The notes under the pieces were generated by a model. That model saw nothing but the letters and a program-made list of their open reading frames with translations. It searched no databases and was not told where the DNA came from. DNA of 49,504 nucleotides from an uncultured Clostridia bacterium (GTDB lineage: Bacteria > Bacillota > Clostridia > TANB77 > CAG-508). The stretch spans positions 1 to 49,504 of the forward strand of contig CALXFI010000005.1 of NCBI GenBank assembly GCA_944387535.1, given 5' to 3'. Each line of letters starts with the position of its first letter. The first letter of the stretch is position 1. This document shows positions 34,261-43,456 of the stretch, piece by piece. Made by a program: the position numbers and the translations under genes.

Positions 34261-35922
34261 TTAAAAAATACCAACTATATTTCCATCTTCATCAATATCA
34301 ATACTCTCAGCTGCAGGAACTTTTGGAAGTCCTGGCATTGTCATAATTTTTCCAGCTAGTACTACAATAAATCCAGCTCCTGCTTTTAATTCTATATCTC
34401 TTACATGAATATTATAATCATTATTACATTCTAGATTTTTAGGATCATCTGAGAAAGAATATTGTGTTTTTGCAATGCAAACAGGTAAATTTCCATAGCC
34501 TAAATCCTCTATCATTTTTATATTTTCTATTGCTTCATCTGAATACTCTACACCTTTTGCTCCATAAATCTTAGTCGCAACTTTTAATATTTTTTCTTTA
34601 ATAGTATCATTATCATCATATATAAATTTAAAATCAGATTTTTCCTCTACTAAATTTGTTAATTTCTTCGCAATATCTGTTGCACCATCTCCACCTTTTG
34701 CCCATCCTTCAACAACACTTACTGGTATATTTTTTTCTTGTAAGCTATTTTCTAACCAATTAATTTCCTTTTCTGTATCAGATGTATATTTATTTAATGC
34801 AACTATTACATTTAAGCCAAATTTATTCTTTAAATTATCTATATGACGATATAAATTATCAATGCCTTTTTCTAGACCTTCCATATTCTCTTCTTGTATT
34901 TTTTCTTTTTCCACTCCACCATGATATTTAAGTGCTTTTATTGTTGCAACTAACACTACTACATCTGGTTTTACCCCTGCTTTTCTACATTTTATATCTA
35001 AGAATTTTTCTGCACCTAAATCTGCACCAAATCCTGCTTCTGTTATAACATAATCAGAAAGTTTTAATGCCATCTTAGTTGCAATAATACTGTTACAGCC
35101 ATGTGCTATATTGGCAAAAGGTCCACCATGAATAATTGCTGGTGTATGTTCTAATGTTTGTACTAAATTGGGTTTAATTGCATCTTTTAAAAGAACTGTC
35201 ATTGCTCCATTTGCTTTTAAATCTCTTGCAAAAATCGGTTTATTTGCATCATTATATCCTACAATTATATTTCCTAATTTTTCTTTTAGGTCTTTTAAAT
35301 CTTTTGATAAGCATACAATTGCCATTATTTCTGAAGCAACTGTTATGTCAAACCCGTCTTCTCTTGGAACAATTCTTTTTTCACCAGAAAGACCAGTTTC
35401 TACTTTTCTTAGCTGTCTATCATTTAAGTCCATACATCTTTTCCAAACTACTTTTTTAAACCCTAATTCATTTCCAAAATAGATATGGTTATCTATCATG
35501 CTAGAAAGCAAGTTATTTGCAGCTGTCATTGCATGTATGTCACCTGTAAAGTGAAGGTTAATATCTTCCATTGGTGCAACTTGTACTCTTCCACCACCTG
35601 CTGCTCCTCCTTTTATTCCAAAAACAGGTCCAAGTGAAGGTTCTCTTAAAGCTAAAATAGAATTTTTACCTATTTTTCTTAGTCCGTCAGCAATTGCTAT
35701 TGATACAGTTGTTTTCCCTTCTCCTAGAGGTGTTGGGCTTATTGCTGTTACTAAAATTAGTTTACCATCTTTGTTATTTTTTCTTTTATTATAAACATCA
35801 TTTGATATCTTAGCTTTATATTTTCCATATAATTCTAAGTCATTTTCTTCAATTCCTATTTTTTCTGCTATTTTATCTATTTTTTCTAACTTAGTATTTC
35901 TTGCAATCTCTATATCTGTCAT
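34261..35922 (-). CDS. fhs: Formate--tetrahydrofolate ligase
   Basis: A 553-residue 10-formyl-THF synthetase: ATP-dependent ligation of formate to THF, feeding purine synthesis or the methyl branch of the Wood-Ljungdahl pathway. The ATP loop is TPLGEGKTTVSIAIADGL (about residues 62-79), with EPSLGPVFGIKGGAAGGG, FTGDIHAMTAANNLL and the C-terminal MTMPGLPKVPAA. Length is normal. It closes a run starting with asp23. No folD or other Wood-Ljungdahl gene is in the window, so acetogenesis cannot be inferred. Confidence 0.96.
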   Translation of the reverse strand: MTDIEIARNTKLEKIDKIAEKIGIEENDLELYGKYKAKISNDVYNKRKNNKDGKLILVTAISPTPLGEGKTTVSIAIADGLRKIGKNSILALREPSLGPVFGIKGGAAGGGRVQVAPMEDINLHFTGDIHAMTAANNLLSSMIDNHIYFGNELGFKKVVWKRCMDLNDRQLRKVETGLSGEKRIVPREDGFDITVASEIMAIVCLSKDLKDLKEKLGNIIVGYNDANKPIFARDLKANGAMTVLLKDAIKPNLVQTLEHTPAIIHGGPFANIAHGCNSIIATKMALKLSDYVITEAGFGADLGAEKFLDIKCRKAGVKPDVVVLVATIKALKYHGGVEKEKIQEENMEGLEKGIDNLYRHIDNLKNKFGLNVIVALNKYTSDTEKEINWLENSLQEKNIPVSVVEGWAKGGDGATDIAKKLTNLVEEKSDFKFIYDDNDTIKEKILKVATKIYGAKGVEYSDEAIENIKMIEDLGYGNLPVCIAKTQYSFSDDPKNLECNNDYNIHVRDIELKAGAGFIVVLAGKIMTMPGLPKVPAAESIDIDEDGNIVGIF

Positions 35923-35937
35923 AATACCATCTCCTTT

Positions 35938-36414
35938 TTATCGAATCATTGCTTCTCCTGTTTTTAAGTATTCTTTAACATCATAAATTGCTTGTTTATC
36001 TGCTGGTAAAATATTTTCTGGTAACTCATTTAAATCAAACCATTTACATTCTAATACTTCATGATCTGTAAAATTAATTTCTCCTTCATATTCTTTACAG
36101 ATAAAAGCATGAGTAACGAAATAAACCTCATCTCCATTTGAATAAAAATGATGTAAATCTTCTCCAGCATATACACCAAGTAACTTTGGATTAATTGGTT
36201 TTATATTTAATTCTTCACTTACTTCTCTATATAATGTTTCTTTAATGGTTTCTCCTGGTTCCATTCCTCCACCATGCATTGCCCACATATTATCATCTTG
36301 TCTTTTTTGTAATAATACTTTTCCATCTTTACAAATAATTATTCCTACTGTTGGTAAAATAATAGGCATATGACCTATTTTACTTCTAAGTCCTTTTATA
36401 TAATCACTTCGCAC
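35938..36414 (-). CDS. NUDIX hydrolase
   Basis: A 158-residue NUDIX protein with the box GGGMEPGETIKETLYREVSEEL (Glu-rich metal site; given in the product at about residues 48-69). It hydrolyses a nucleoside diphosphate linked to another group; substrate not predictable. The start reads GTG. It is 15 nt upstream of fhs. Confidence 0.85.
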   Translation of the reverse strand: MRSDYIKGLRSKIGHMPIILPTVGIIICKDGKVLLQKRQDDNMWAMHGGGMEPGETIKETLYREVSEELNIKPINPKLLGVYAGEDLHHFYSNGDEVYFVTHAFICKEYEGEINFTDHEVLECKWFDLNELPENILPADKQAIYDVKEYLKTGEAMIR

Positions 36415-36429
36415 CTTATATTTTCCCCT

Positions 36430-36873
36430 TTATACAATAAATCCTGCTACAATTCCTATTAATGCTCCTACAAGTACTTGTTTTGGACTATGTCCTAATA
36501 CTTCTACAAGTTTTTCTGATACTTGAACTCCGGTAAGACCTGGTGTTTCTACTAATTTATTTAATAATGCCGCTTGTTTTCCTGCAGCTCTTCTTACACC
36601 ACACGCATCATACATTACTACAAATGCAAATGCAAGAGAAAGTGCGAATATAGGTGAGCCTACTCCTTCACTTCTTCCAATTAGTGTACAAAGACTTGTT
36701 ACAACTGCTGAATGTGAACTTGGCATTCCTCCTGCTCCTAATATTCTTTTAAAATTAAATTTCTTAGTTGTAACTAAGTCGTATATTAATTTAAATAATT
36801 GTATTCCAAACCATAGCAAAAATGGTACATATACATATTTGCTCTGAATAAATGCCATAAAATTATTTTCCAT
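36430..36873 (-). CDS. Divergent PAP2-family membrane protein (DUF212/YuiD-like)
   Basis: A 147-residue integral membrane protein with the acid-phosphatase-like GGMPSSHSAVVTSL motif, the YDACGVRRAAGKQA block and a final hydrophobic helix (VLVGALIGIVAGFIV). Members are related to PAP2 phosphatases; substrate unknown. GGGAG precedes the ATG. Confidence 0.88.
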   Translation of the reverse strand: MENNFMAFIQSKYVYVPFLLWFGIQLFKLIYDLVTTKKFNFKRILGAGGMPSSHSAVVTSLCTLIGRSEGVGSPIFALSLAFAFVVMYDACGVRRAAGKQAALLNKLVETPGLTGVQVSEKLVEVLGHSPKQVLVGALIGIVAGFIV

Positions 36874-36895
36874 TTCTAAAAATTCTCCCTTTCAA

Positions 36896-37117
36896 TTATT
36901 CTTCTGTTTCAAAGTTTTCTTCTTTAATTTCTCCATCTTGTTTTACTAACATAGTAATTTTCTTTTCTGCTTCTTGTAATGTTTTATTACATTCTTTGGA
37001 AATTTTAATTCCTTCTTCAAATTTTGTTACAGAGTCATCAAGATTTAAATCTCCCTTTTCTAATTCTGAAACAATTTTTTCTAAATTTTCCATTTGTTCT
37101 TCAAAACTCTTACTCAT
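36896..37117 (-). CDS. xseB: Exodeoxyribonuclease VII small subunit
   Basis: A 73-residue XseB, with SFEEQMENLEKIVSELEKGD and LDDSVTKFEEGIKI typical of the helical-hairpin subunit. It binds XseA to form the ssDNA-degrading exonuclease VII. Follows xseA by 28 nt; TAGGAG precedes the ATG. Confidence 0.93.
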   Translation of the reverse strand: MSKSFEEQMENLEKIVSELEKGDLNLDDSVTKFEEGIKISKECNKTLQEAEKKITMLVKQDGEIKEENFETEE

Positions 37118-37145
37118 AATATTTTCTCCTATCTAATATCATATT

Positions 37146-38339
37146 TTAATCAATTACAGCATCTTTATTTCCATCTGTGAATCTTAAACTTACTTTATCT
37201 CCTTTTTGTAAATCATCTTTAGACTTTATTATTTTTCCGTCCTTTTCTGTTAAAGTATAACCTCTAGATAATGTTTTTAAAGGGCTTAAAGCATCTAATT
37301 TAGATATTAGTTCTATATATCTATTTTTTTCTTTTTCTTGTTTTATTTTAATTGCTGCTTCTAATCTTTTTAGTAAATTATCTAAAACTAAATAATTATC
37401 ATTAACTTTTCTTAACGGCTCTTTAAATACAACACTTGCCATACATTTATCAAATCTTAACTTCATTACCTCTACCTTTTTTACTAATGCCATTCTTAAT
37501 CTATCTTGGTAACTTTCTATTTTTCTTTTTACTTCATACACATCAGATACTGCAAGTTCTGCAGCTGCAGATGGTGTTGGTGCTCTTAAATCTGCTACAA
37601 AATCTGATATTGAAAAATCCGTTTCATGCCCTACTGCTGATATAATAGGTATTTTTGAAGCGTAAATAGCTCTTGCAACTACTTCTTCATTAAAAGGCCA
37701 TAAGTCTTCTAGTGAACCTCCACCACGAGCTAAAATTAGTACATCTGCTAAATTGTTTTCATTCATAAACCTAATTCCATCTGCAATTTTTTCTGCTGCT
37801 CCTTCTCCTTGTACTGGAACAGGTAATAATCTTATATATACATTTGGGTTTCTTCTCGTTGAAACATTTATTATATCTCTTATTACTGAACCTGTTTGTG
37901 AAGTTAAAACACCAATTATCTTTGGCATAAGAGGAATTTTTTGTTTATGTGTTTCATCAAATAAGCCTTCTTTTTCTAACTTTTCTTTTAGCTCTTTATA
38001 TTTAGTATATAAATCACCTTGGCCATCTTCTTCCATAATTTTTACATATATTTGGTATACGCCATCTCTTTCAAAAACAGAGACACTTCCCAAAACTATA
38101 ACTTTCATACCATCTTTTGGCATGAAAGTTAACTTTTCAGCATATGTTTTAAAACACACACATTTTATTAAAGAATTTTCATCTTTTAATGTGAAATACA
38201 TATGTCCTGTATAATGATTCTTAAAATTTGATATTTCTCCTTTAACTAAAATTTGGCTCAAGTTTTCATCATTTGCTATCTTGTCCTTTATGTATCTGTT
38301 TAAGTCAGAAACAGTAACTGCCATATCACTATATCTCAT
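37146..38339 (-). CDS. xseA: Exodeoxyribonuclease VII large subunit
   Basis: A 397-residue XseA: N-terminal OB domain (VSDLNRYIKDKIAND, VKGEISNFKNH, GHMYFTLKD), then the nuclease core with GVLTSQTGSVIRDI, ILARGGGSLEDLWPFN and SAVGHETDFSISDFVADLRA, and a helical coiled-coil part. I chose ATG 38339, 8 nt after AAAAGGA; the upstream ATG at 38348 overlaps that site. Confidence 0.95.
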   Translation of the reverse strand: MRYSDMAVTVSDLNRYIKDKIANDENLSQILVKGEISNFKNHYTGHMYFTLKDENSLIKCVCFKTYAEKLTFMPKDGMKVIVLGSVSVFERDGVYQIYVKIMEEDGQGDLYTKYKELKEKLEKEGLFDETHKQKIPLMPKIIGVLTSQTGSVIRDIINVSTRRNPNVYIRLLPVPVQGEGAAEKIADGIRFMNENNLADVLILARGGGSLEDLWPFNEEVVARAIYASKIPIISAVGHETDFSISDFVADLRAPTPSAAAELAVSDVYEVKRKIESYQDRLRMALVKKVEVMKLRFDKCMASVVFKEPLRKVNDNYLVLDNLLKRLEAAIKIKQEKEKNRYIELISKLDALSPLKTLSRGYTLTEKDGKIIKSKDDLQKGDKVSLRFTDGNKDAVID

Positions 38340-38354
38340 AATATTCATCCTTTT

Positions 38355-38756
38355 CTATTCTTTTACTATGTTTGCTAAGATACCATTGACAAATTTCCTA
38401 GATGTATCTTCTCCATATTTTTTTGCTAGTTCTACTGCTTCATTTATTGCTATTTTAAATGGTAATTCTTTGTATTTTATTTCATATATAGCAAGTTTTA
38501 ATATGCTCAAATCTATTTTAGAAACACGATCAATTTTCCAGTCTGATTTTAAGTGCTTTTCTATCTCTTTTAATATCTCATCTTTATTTTTTTCTATTCC
38601 AAATACTGCATCTTTTATATATTCTATTGCATTTTTATTTGTTATATTATTACTTTCTAAATAAAGTTCTACTTGTTCTTCTAGATTATTACTTTTTTGT
38701 ATTTCTAAGCTATATATTAATTTAAAAGCCTCTTCTCTTATTTCTGAACGATTCAT
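38355..38756 (-). CDS. nusB: Transcription antitermination factor NusB
   Basis: A 133-residue NusB opening [18 protein letters not shown] and ending with the family block [29 protein letters not shown]. It acts with NusE and others in rRNA antitermination. GGGGA precedes the ATG. Its place between the asp23 group and xseA is standard in Clostridia. Confidence 0.95.
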   Translation of the reverse strand: MNRSEIREEAFKLIYSLEIQKSNNLEEQVELYLESNNITNKNAIEYIKDAVFGIEKNKDEILKEIEKHLKSDWKIDRVSKIDLSILKLAIYEIKYKELPFKIAINEAVELAKKYGEDTSRKFVNGILANIVKE

Positions 38757-38768
38757 CTTATTCCCCTT

Positions 38769-38972
38769 CTACATCTTATCTATAAAACTCTTTAATTTTG
38801 CTTTTACATCTTCCTTATTTTGTTGCACATAATTTCCAATAATAGCTCCAAGTATAATAACAACTAAAGCTAATATTAAATCTTGTAATCTTGTTATTAA
38901 TATTAAAACAGCAATAACTATACCTATAATTGCTCCTTTATAATGCTCCCAAAAGTCTTTAAATCCATTCAT
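38769..38972 (-). CDS. DUF2273 small membrane protein
   Basis: A 67-residue protein with two hydrophobic segments (IIGIVIAVLILIT and LILALVVIILGAIIGNYV), typical of the DUF2273 protein found between amaP and nusB. Role unknown; probably part of the Asp23 membrane assembly. GAAAGGGA precedes the ATG. Confidence 0.85.
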   Translation of the reverse strand: MNGFKDFWEHYKGAIIGIVIAVLILITRLQDLILALVVIILGAIIGNYVQQNKEDVKAKLKSFIDKM

Positions 38973-38993
38973 ATTATCATCCCTTTCATGCTT

Positions 38994-39548
38994 TTAAGCT
39001 TCTTGATTTTCCTTTGGTGCAACCTTTTTTACAGTTATATTTACTTCTTTTACTTCTAGATCAGTTGCTCTTTTTATTTTTTCTTTTATCTTAGTTTGAA
39101 GATTTGCTGATAAATCTTTAATAATTGCATCTGAACTTATTATTAAATTTACATATACATTTACATTATTATCTTTATCTAGTTCAACTCTTGTTGTAAC
39201 ATCTTCTGCACTTTGGAAGTTCAATGCTACTGAATTTACTAAGTTTTCTATTGTTTCTTTAGAAATTAAAAGTTTTCCACTTTCATTTTCTAATAAAACT
39301 CCTTGTCTTTCTTTTATTTGCTCTTTTGATGTTGAATCAAAGAATATACATTTAATAGAAAGTAAGATAAATACTATACTTACTCCAAGTAATATCTTGC
39401 TTGATGTCTCTCCTACAACAAGGTTATAGCATATATTTCCAACTAGATCCATATCTAGCCATCCAAATACTAATAAACATAATATTATTGATAATATTAA
39501 CATAATATAAGAATATATAATTAATGTGATTTTTTCTAAAATTTTCAT
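38994..39548 (-). CDS. amaP: Alkaline shock response membrane anchor AmaP-like
   Basis: A 184-residue protein with two membrane helices (about residues 9-28 and 50-68) and a C-terminal Asp23-like domain (VTTRVELDKDNNVNVYVNLI, KIKRATDLEVKEVNITVKKV). AmaP anchors Asp23 to the membrane in staphylococci. AGAAGGAG precedes the ATG. Confidence 0.85.
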   Translation of the reverse strand: MKILEKITLIIYSYIMLILSIILCLLVFGWLDMDLVGNICYNLVVGETSSKILLGVSIVFILLSIKCIFFDSTSKEQIKERQGVLLENESGKLLISKETIENLVNSVALNFQSAEDVTTRVELDKDNNVNVYVNLIISSDAIIKDLSANLQTKIKEKIKRATDLEVKEVNITVKKVAPKENQEA

Positions 39549-39611
39549 TTTTATTCTCCTTCTTTTTCTATTTCTTTTCTTATTTTTTCAAGCTTATTTT
39601 TCTTATTTTTA

Positions 39612-40079
39612 CTATTCTTCTTCATCTGATTTTTCAGAAGCTGCTGTATCTGTATTGACACCTTGAACATGTACATTTACTTCTTCTACTTTTAAACCTG
39701 TCATACTTTCTACTGCTTTTTTTACTCTATTTTGAATTTCAAATGCCACATCTGGTATTCTAGAACCATATTCTACTATAATGTTTACATCTATTTTTGC
39801 TTTTCCTTCATCTATATCTGCTTTTATTCCTTTTGCTAAATTTTTCTTTCCACTAAATACTTCTGATATTCCTCCAGCAAATCCTCCTGCCATACCAGAA
39901 ACGCCTGGTACTTCTGACACTGCAACTCCAGCAATTACTGCAACTACATCATCAGATATTTTTATTCCATCGTTTTCTGTCTTTATTTCATCATCTAGTT
40001 CTACTATTTCTTCTTTTCCTTTTTCTTTGTTCTCCACTTTTTCATTGTTTTCTACGTTTTCTTTATTTTCTTCACTCAT
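39612..40079 (-). CDS. Asp23/Gls24 family envelope stress protein
   Basis: A 155-residue Asp23-type protein: a Glu/Lys/Asn-rich leader (about 1-40), then ISDDVVAVIAGVAVSEVPGV, AKIDVNIIVEYGSRIPDVAF and VEEVNVHVQGV. It likely polymerises under the membrane with AmaP. AGGAGG precedes the ATG. First gene of the run to fhs. Confidence 0.92.
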   Translation of the reverse strand: MSEENKENVENNEKVENKEKGKEEIVELDDEIKTENDGIKISDDVVAVIAGVAVSEVPGVSGMAGGFAGGISEVFSGKKNLAKGIKADIDEGKAKIDVNIIVEYGSRIPDVAFEIQNRVKKAVESMTGLKVEEVNVHVQGVNTDTAASEKSDEEE

Positions 40080-40105
40080 CTTAAATTCCTCCTATAAATA
40101 AAAAA

Positions 40106-40160
40106 GATATACTTATTATAAATTCTTAATAAGTATATCAATTTTTTACTTTTTTTACAA
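40106..40160 (-). promoter_or_regulatory. Overlapping terminator and promoter upstream of asp23
   Basis: GATATACTTAT and ATAAGTATATC (40106-40139) form a hairpin followed by T-run on the minus strand, fitting a terminator of the decarboxylase operon. The same bases provide a promoter for asp23: TTGTAA (40160-40155), 17-bp spacing, TATACT (40137-40132). The -10 lies inside the hairpin arm. Confidence 0.55.
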
Positions 40161-40206
40161 CTATTTTAATGAAATTTTAATTTTTATATAAAAATTTTGC
40201 ATTTAT

Positions 40207-41655
40207 TCACGAATTTAAGACTTCTATCTTAGGAAACTTATCAAAAGTTGTTCTAACTTCTATACCTGCTTTTTCAAAACCCTCTATTTTTTTTATAATA
40301 TCTTTATTAATTACTTCTCCTGGTGTAATTAGAGGTATTCCTGGTGGATATACCCATATATATTCTTTTGAGATTTTTCCTTCTACTTCTTTATAATTTT
40401 CAAGTTTTGAGTTACTATTTTTAATTGCATCTAAAATGCTTATTTCTTTTTGGGGTAAGAATATGTCTATTTTATTTTCTATTTTTTGTTGCTTTTCTTC
40501 TGTCTTTAATTTGTTATCTATATCTTTTAAAGCATATATTAATTTTTTGAAATTTTCTTTACTATCACATATACTTGTCATTGCTATGCTATACCAAATA
40601 GATGCCATCTCTAATTCTATTTTATAATCTTTTCTTAAAATATTAGAAAGTTCTTTACCTGTTATATTAGTTTCATCTGTTTTTATAACTATTTTTCCAT
40701 AATCATAAAAAATATCATTTTCGACTTTTTTATTTTCTTTTTCTAATATTTCATTTCCTAATATTTTAAGTTTCTTTAAACTTTTTGTTTCATTATAAAA
40801 GTAATTCAAATTTTCTTTATATTTTCTAAATAATTCTTTTCCGTCATTTTCTATAATATCCAAACATTCTTCTATAGAAGACATTAATATATAAGACGGA
40901 CTACTTGTTTCAAAAATAGCTAATTCTCTTGCAACATTCTCTTCTTTTACAAAATCTCCTTGTATATGTAATAAAGCTGTTCCAGTAAGTGCAGGTAAAG
41001 TTTTATGAAGACTTTGAATTACAATATCTGCTCCTCCCTTCAAAGCCTCTTTATCACTTAAATTTTCCATAAATCTTAAATGTGCTCCATGTGCTTCATC
41101 TACTAAAACAGGGACATTATATCTATGAGCAATTTCTACAATAGACTTTATATTACTAATTACTCCTTCATAAGTTGGTGATGTTAATATTACAAGTTTT
41201 ATATCTTTGTTTTCTTTTAGCTTTTCTTCTACCTCATTACAATCTATATTTCTATCAATTCCATCTTCACCTATTTTTGGTAGCATATAAATTGGGTCTA
41301 ATCCATTTATTTCTATTGCATTATATACTGATTTATGACAGTTTCTAGCCACTAATACTTTGTCTTTAAAATTAACAGTAGCCCTCATTCCTGCTAAAAT
41401 TCCACAAGTACTTCCATTTACTAATATAAAACTTCTTTTACTTTCATAAATTTTTTTTGCTTTCTCTTCTATATTTTTAATTATTCCACTAGCATGATGT
41501 AAGTCATCAAAACCATCTATTTCTGTTACATCTATTTTATATGGTAACTTTTCTCCTAATAATTCTATATTTCTTTTATGTCCTGGCATATGCATTGGTA
41601 AATAATTTTCATTATAATATTCTTCTAATTTTTCTTGTAAATTACCCAATATCAT
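40207..41655 (-). CDS. Orn/Lys/Arg decarboxylase-family PLP enzyme
   Basis: A 482-residue fold-type I PLP decarboxylase of the short Gram-positive type. It has HMPGHKRN, DVTEIDGFDDLHHASGII, VNGSTCGILAGM, LVDEAHGAHLRF and the PLP lysine in SLHKTLPALTG, ending with WVYPPGIPLITPGE. Substrate among arginine, lysine and ornithine cannot be fixed by eye. The ATG overlaps the stop of the upstream SCIFF maturase by 4 nt, so translation is coupled; a functional link with the peptide is not known. Confidence 0.9.
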   Translation of the reverse strand: MILGNLQEKLEEYYNENYLPMHMPGHKRNIELLGEKLPYKIDVTEIDGFDDLHHASGIIKNIEEKAKKIYESKRSFILVNGSTCGILAGMRATVNFKDKVLVARNCHKSVYNAIEINGLDPIYMLPKIGEDGIDRNIDCNEVEEKLKENKDIKLVILTSPTYEGVISNIKSIVEIAHRYNVPVLVDEAHGAHLRFMENLSDKEALKGGADIVIQSLHKTLPALTGTALLHIQGDFVKEENVARELAIFETSSPSYILMSSIEECLDIIENDGKELFRKYKENLNYFYNETKSLKKLKILGNEILEKENKKVENDIFYDYGKIVIKTDETNITGKELSNILRKDYKIELEMASIWYSIAMTSICDSKENFKKLIYALKDIDNKLKTEEKQQKIENKIDIFLPQKEISILDAIKNSNSKLENYKEVEGKISKEYIWVYPPGIPLITPGEVINKDIIKKIEGFEKAGIEVRTTFDKFPKIEVLNS

Positions 41656-43040
41656 TTCTCCTCTTCTTCTAATTCATCCATTGCTTCTGCTATTTTTACC
41701 ATAATTGCACACTCAATTCTCTTCTTAAATAATTTACAACCATATTCATATACTCCGTTTATGCTTCCTGTTGTATGATAGCTATTTGCTGCGCAACCAC
41801 CACTACAATATAATTTTGCCCAACAATTTTCACATTCTTTTCTAGAATATACATTACATAGTTTAAATTCATCTCTTAATTTTGTATTTGTAATTCCATC
41901 TCTTACATTTCCCATTAAGAATTTTTTGTCTCCCACAAATTGATGACATGGATAAAAATCACCATTTGGTGTTACAGCTAAATATTCTGTTCCTGAACCA
42001 CAACCTGTTATTCTTTTATAAATACATGGTCCTCCTGATAAATCTATCATATAATGATAAAATGTAAATGGATTTCCTTGTCTTCTTCTTTTTATTATTT
42101 CTTTTGCTAAAATTTCATATTGTTCATATATTGTATCTAAATCTTCTTCTCTTAGGCTATATTCTGTATCTGGTTTTGATACAACTGGTTCCATTGATAA
42201 TTCTTTAAATCCTAAATCTAGCATATGGAATATATCGTTTGTAAAGTCTAAGTTATTACGAGTAAATGTTCCTCTCATATAATATTCTTTGTTTCCTCTT
42301 TTCTTAACAAAGTTTTGGAATTTTGGAACTATTATGTCATAACTTCCTGTTCCATCTAATCTTTTTCTTTTAGCATCATTTACTTCTTTTCTTCCATCAA
42401 GACTTAATACTACATTATTCATTTCTTTATTTAAGAAATCTATTACATCGTCATCTAGTAAAACACCATTTGTAGTTAATGTAAATCTAAAATGTTTATT
42501 ATTTTCTTTTTCTATACTTCTAGCATAAGCTACTAACTGTTTTACAACATCAAAATTAACTAAAGGCTCTCCGCCAAAAAAGTCTACCTCTAGATTTTTT
42601 CTTGTTCCTGAATTCTTTACTAAAAAGTCTAATGCTTGCTTTCCTACTTCAAAGCTCATTATGGCATCTTCACCATGATATTTTCCTTGTCCTGCAAAAC
42701 AATACTCACAGTTTAAGTTGCACGTATGTGCTACATGTAAGCAAAGTGCTTTTATTACAGAATCCCTTTTCTTTAAATCAAGATTTTGTCCTTTAAAGTT
42801 ATCTTCTGTAAATAACAGTCCATTTTCTATTAAATTATCAATTTCTCCAAATGTTTCTTCAAGGTCAGAATCTTTTAATCCTTCATATTTATTTAGCATT
42901 TTCTTTTTTATTTCTTCTCTATCAATTCCTTTATCCATTAATCCAATTATGTCATAACTTAAGTCATCTACTGCGTGTACTCCTCCACTATATGTATCTA
43001 ATACTATATTATATCCATTTAATTTATACTGATGAATCAT
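41652..43040 (-). CDS. scfB: Radical SAM/SPASM thioether cross-link-forming SCIFF peptide maturase
   Basis: A 462-residue radical SAM-SPASM enzyme with the cluster motif C107-x3-C111-x2-C114 (HTCNLNCEYCFAG), the DFFGGEPLVNF block, and C-terminal SPASM cysteines (CGSGTEYLAVTPNGDFYPCH, CENCWAKLYCSGGCAANSYH). The N-terminus (about 1-90) is the peptide-recognition-type domain. It installs Cys-to-alpha/gamma-carbon thioethers in SCIFF (ranthipeptide); the precursor gene lies directly upstream. TAAGGAG precedes the ATG. Confidence 0.95.
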   Translation of the reverse strand: MIHQYKLNGYNIVLDTYSGGVHAVDDLSYDIIGLMDKGIDREEIKKKMLNKYEGLKDSDLEETFGEIDNLIENGLLFTEDNFKGQNLDLKKRDSVIKALCLHVAHTCNLNCEYCFAGQGKYHGEDAIMSFEVGKQALDFLVKNSGTRKNLEVDFFGGEPLVNFDVVKQLVAYARSIEKENNKHFRFTLTTNGVLLDDDVIDFLNKEMNNVVLSLDGRKEVNDAKRKRLDGTGSYDIIVPKFQNFVKKRGNKEYYMRGTFTRNNLDFTNDIFHMLDLGFKELSMEPVVSKPDTEYSLREEDLDTIYEQYEILAKEIIKRRRQGNPFTFYHYMIDLSGGPCIYKRITGCGSGTEYLAVTPNGDFYPCHQFVGDKKFLMGNVRDGITNTKLRDEFKLCNVYSRKECENCWAKLYCSGGCAANSYHTTGSINGVYEYGCKLFKKRIECAIMVKIAEAMDELEEEEK

Positions 43041-43106
43041 TTCTATTACTCCTTATTTTTTATTTATTTAATATTCCATTTATGTAAATTTACTATTACT
43101 TAAATA

Positions 43107-43132
43107 AATTGCCGACCTAAGCCGGCAATTTT
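43107..43132 (-). terminator. Hairpin between SCIFF peptide gene and its maturase
   Basis: AAATTGCCG pairs with CGGCAATTT with an 8-nt loop, then T-rich sequence. It probably lets most transcripts end after the peptide gene, so precursor is made in excess over the enzyme. Confidence 0.75.
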
Positions 43133-43140
43133 ATTTTATC

Positions 43141-43287
43141 CTATTTATTTACATTTTCACATTTTTGATTTGCTACACCGCAAGATGTTTTACATGCTGA
43201 TTGGCAAGATGTTTGGCATTCTCCACATCCTCCATGTAATTTACTTTCTTCTAAATTTCTTGTATTTAATGTTACTATTCTTTTCAT
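43141..43287 (-). CDS. scfA: SCIFF (six-cysteines-in-forty-five) ranthipeptide precursor
   Basis: A 48-residue peptide beginning MKRIVTLNTRNLEESKLHGG and continuing with CGECQTSCQSACKTSC then GVANQKCENVNK. It has six cysteines (21, 24, 28, 32, 36, 43), the defining SCIFF pattern, with the conserved leader K-R-I-V-T-L-N-T. GGAGGG precedes the ATG. The maturase follows after a hairpin. SCIFF peptides are almost universal in Clostridia; roles in quorum-type signalling have been reported for some. Confidence 0.95.
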   Translation of the reverse strand: MKRIVTLNTRNLEESKLHGGCGECQTSCQSACKTSCGVANQKCENVNK

Positions 43288-43398
43288 ATCTATCCCTCCG
43301 TATTTTTTAATCAGCTAATATTATAACACTATAATTATGCTATGTCAATTAATTTGTTTGCTTATTTGTTTATTCTTTCCTAAATTCTTAATATTATA

Positions 43399-43427
43399 TT
43401 GTTCTTAACTTTCCCTTGTGATATAAT
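43399..43427 (+). promoter_or_regulatory. Predicted promoter of murT-gatD
   Basis: TTGTTC (43399-43404), 17-bp spacing, TATAAT (43422-43427), 29 nt before the ATG. Confidence 0.6.
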
Positions 43428-43456
43428 GACAAAAAAATAAATATGGAGAAAAAATT

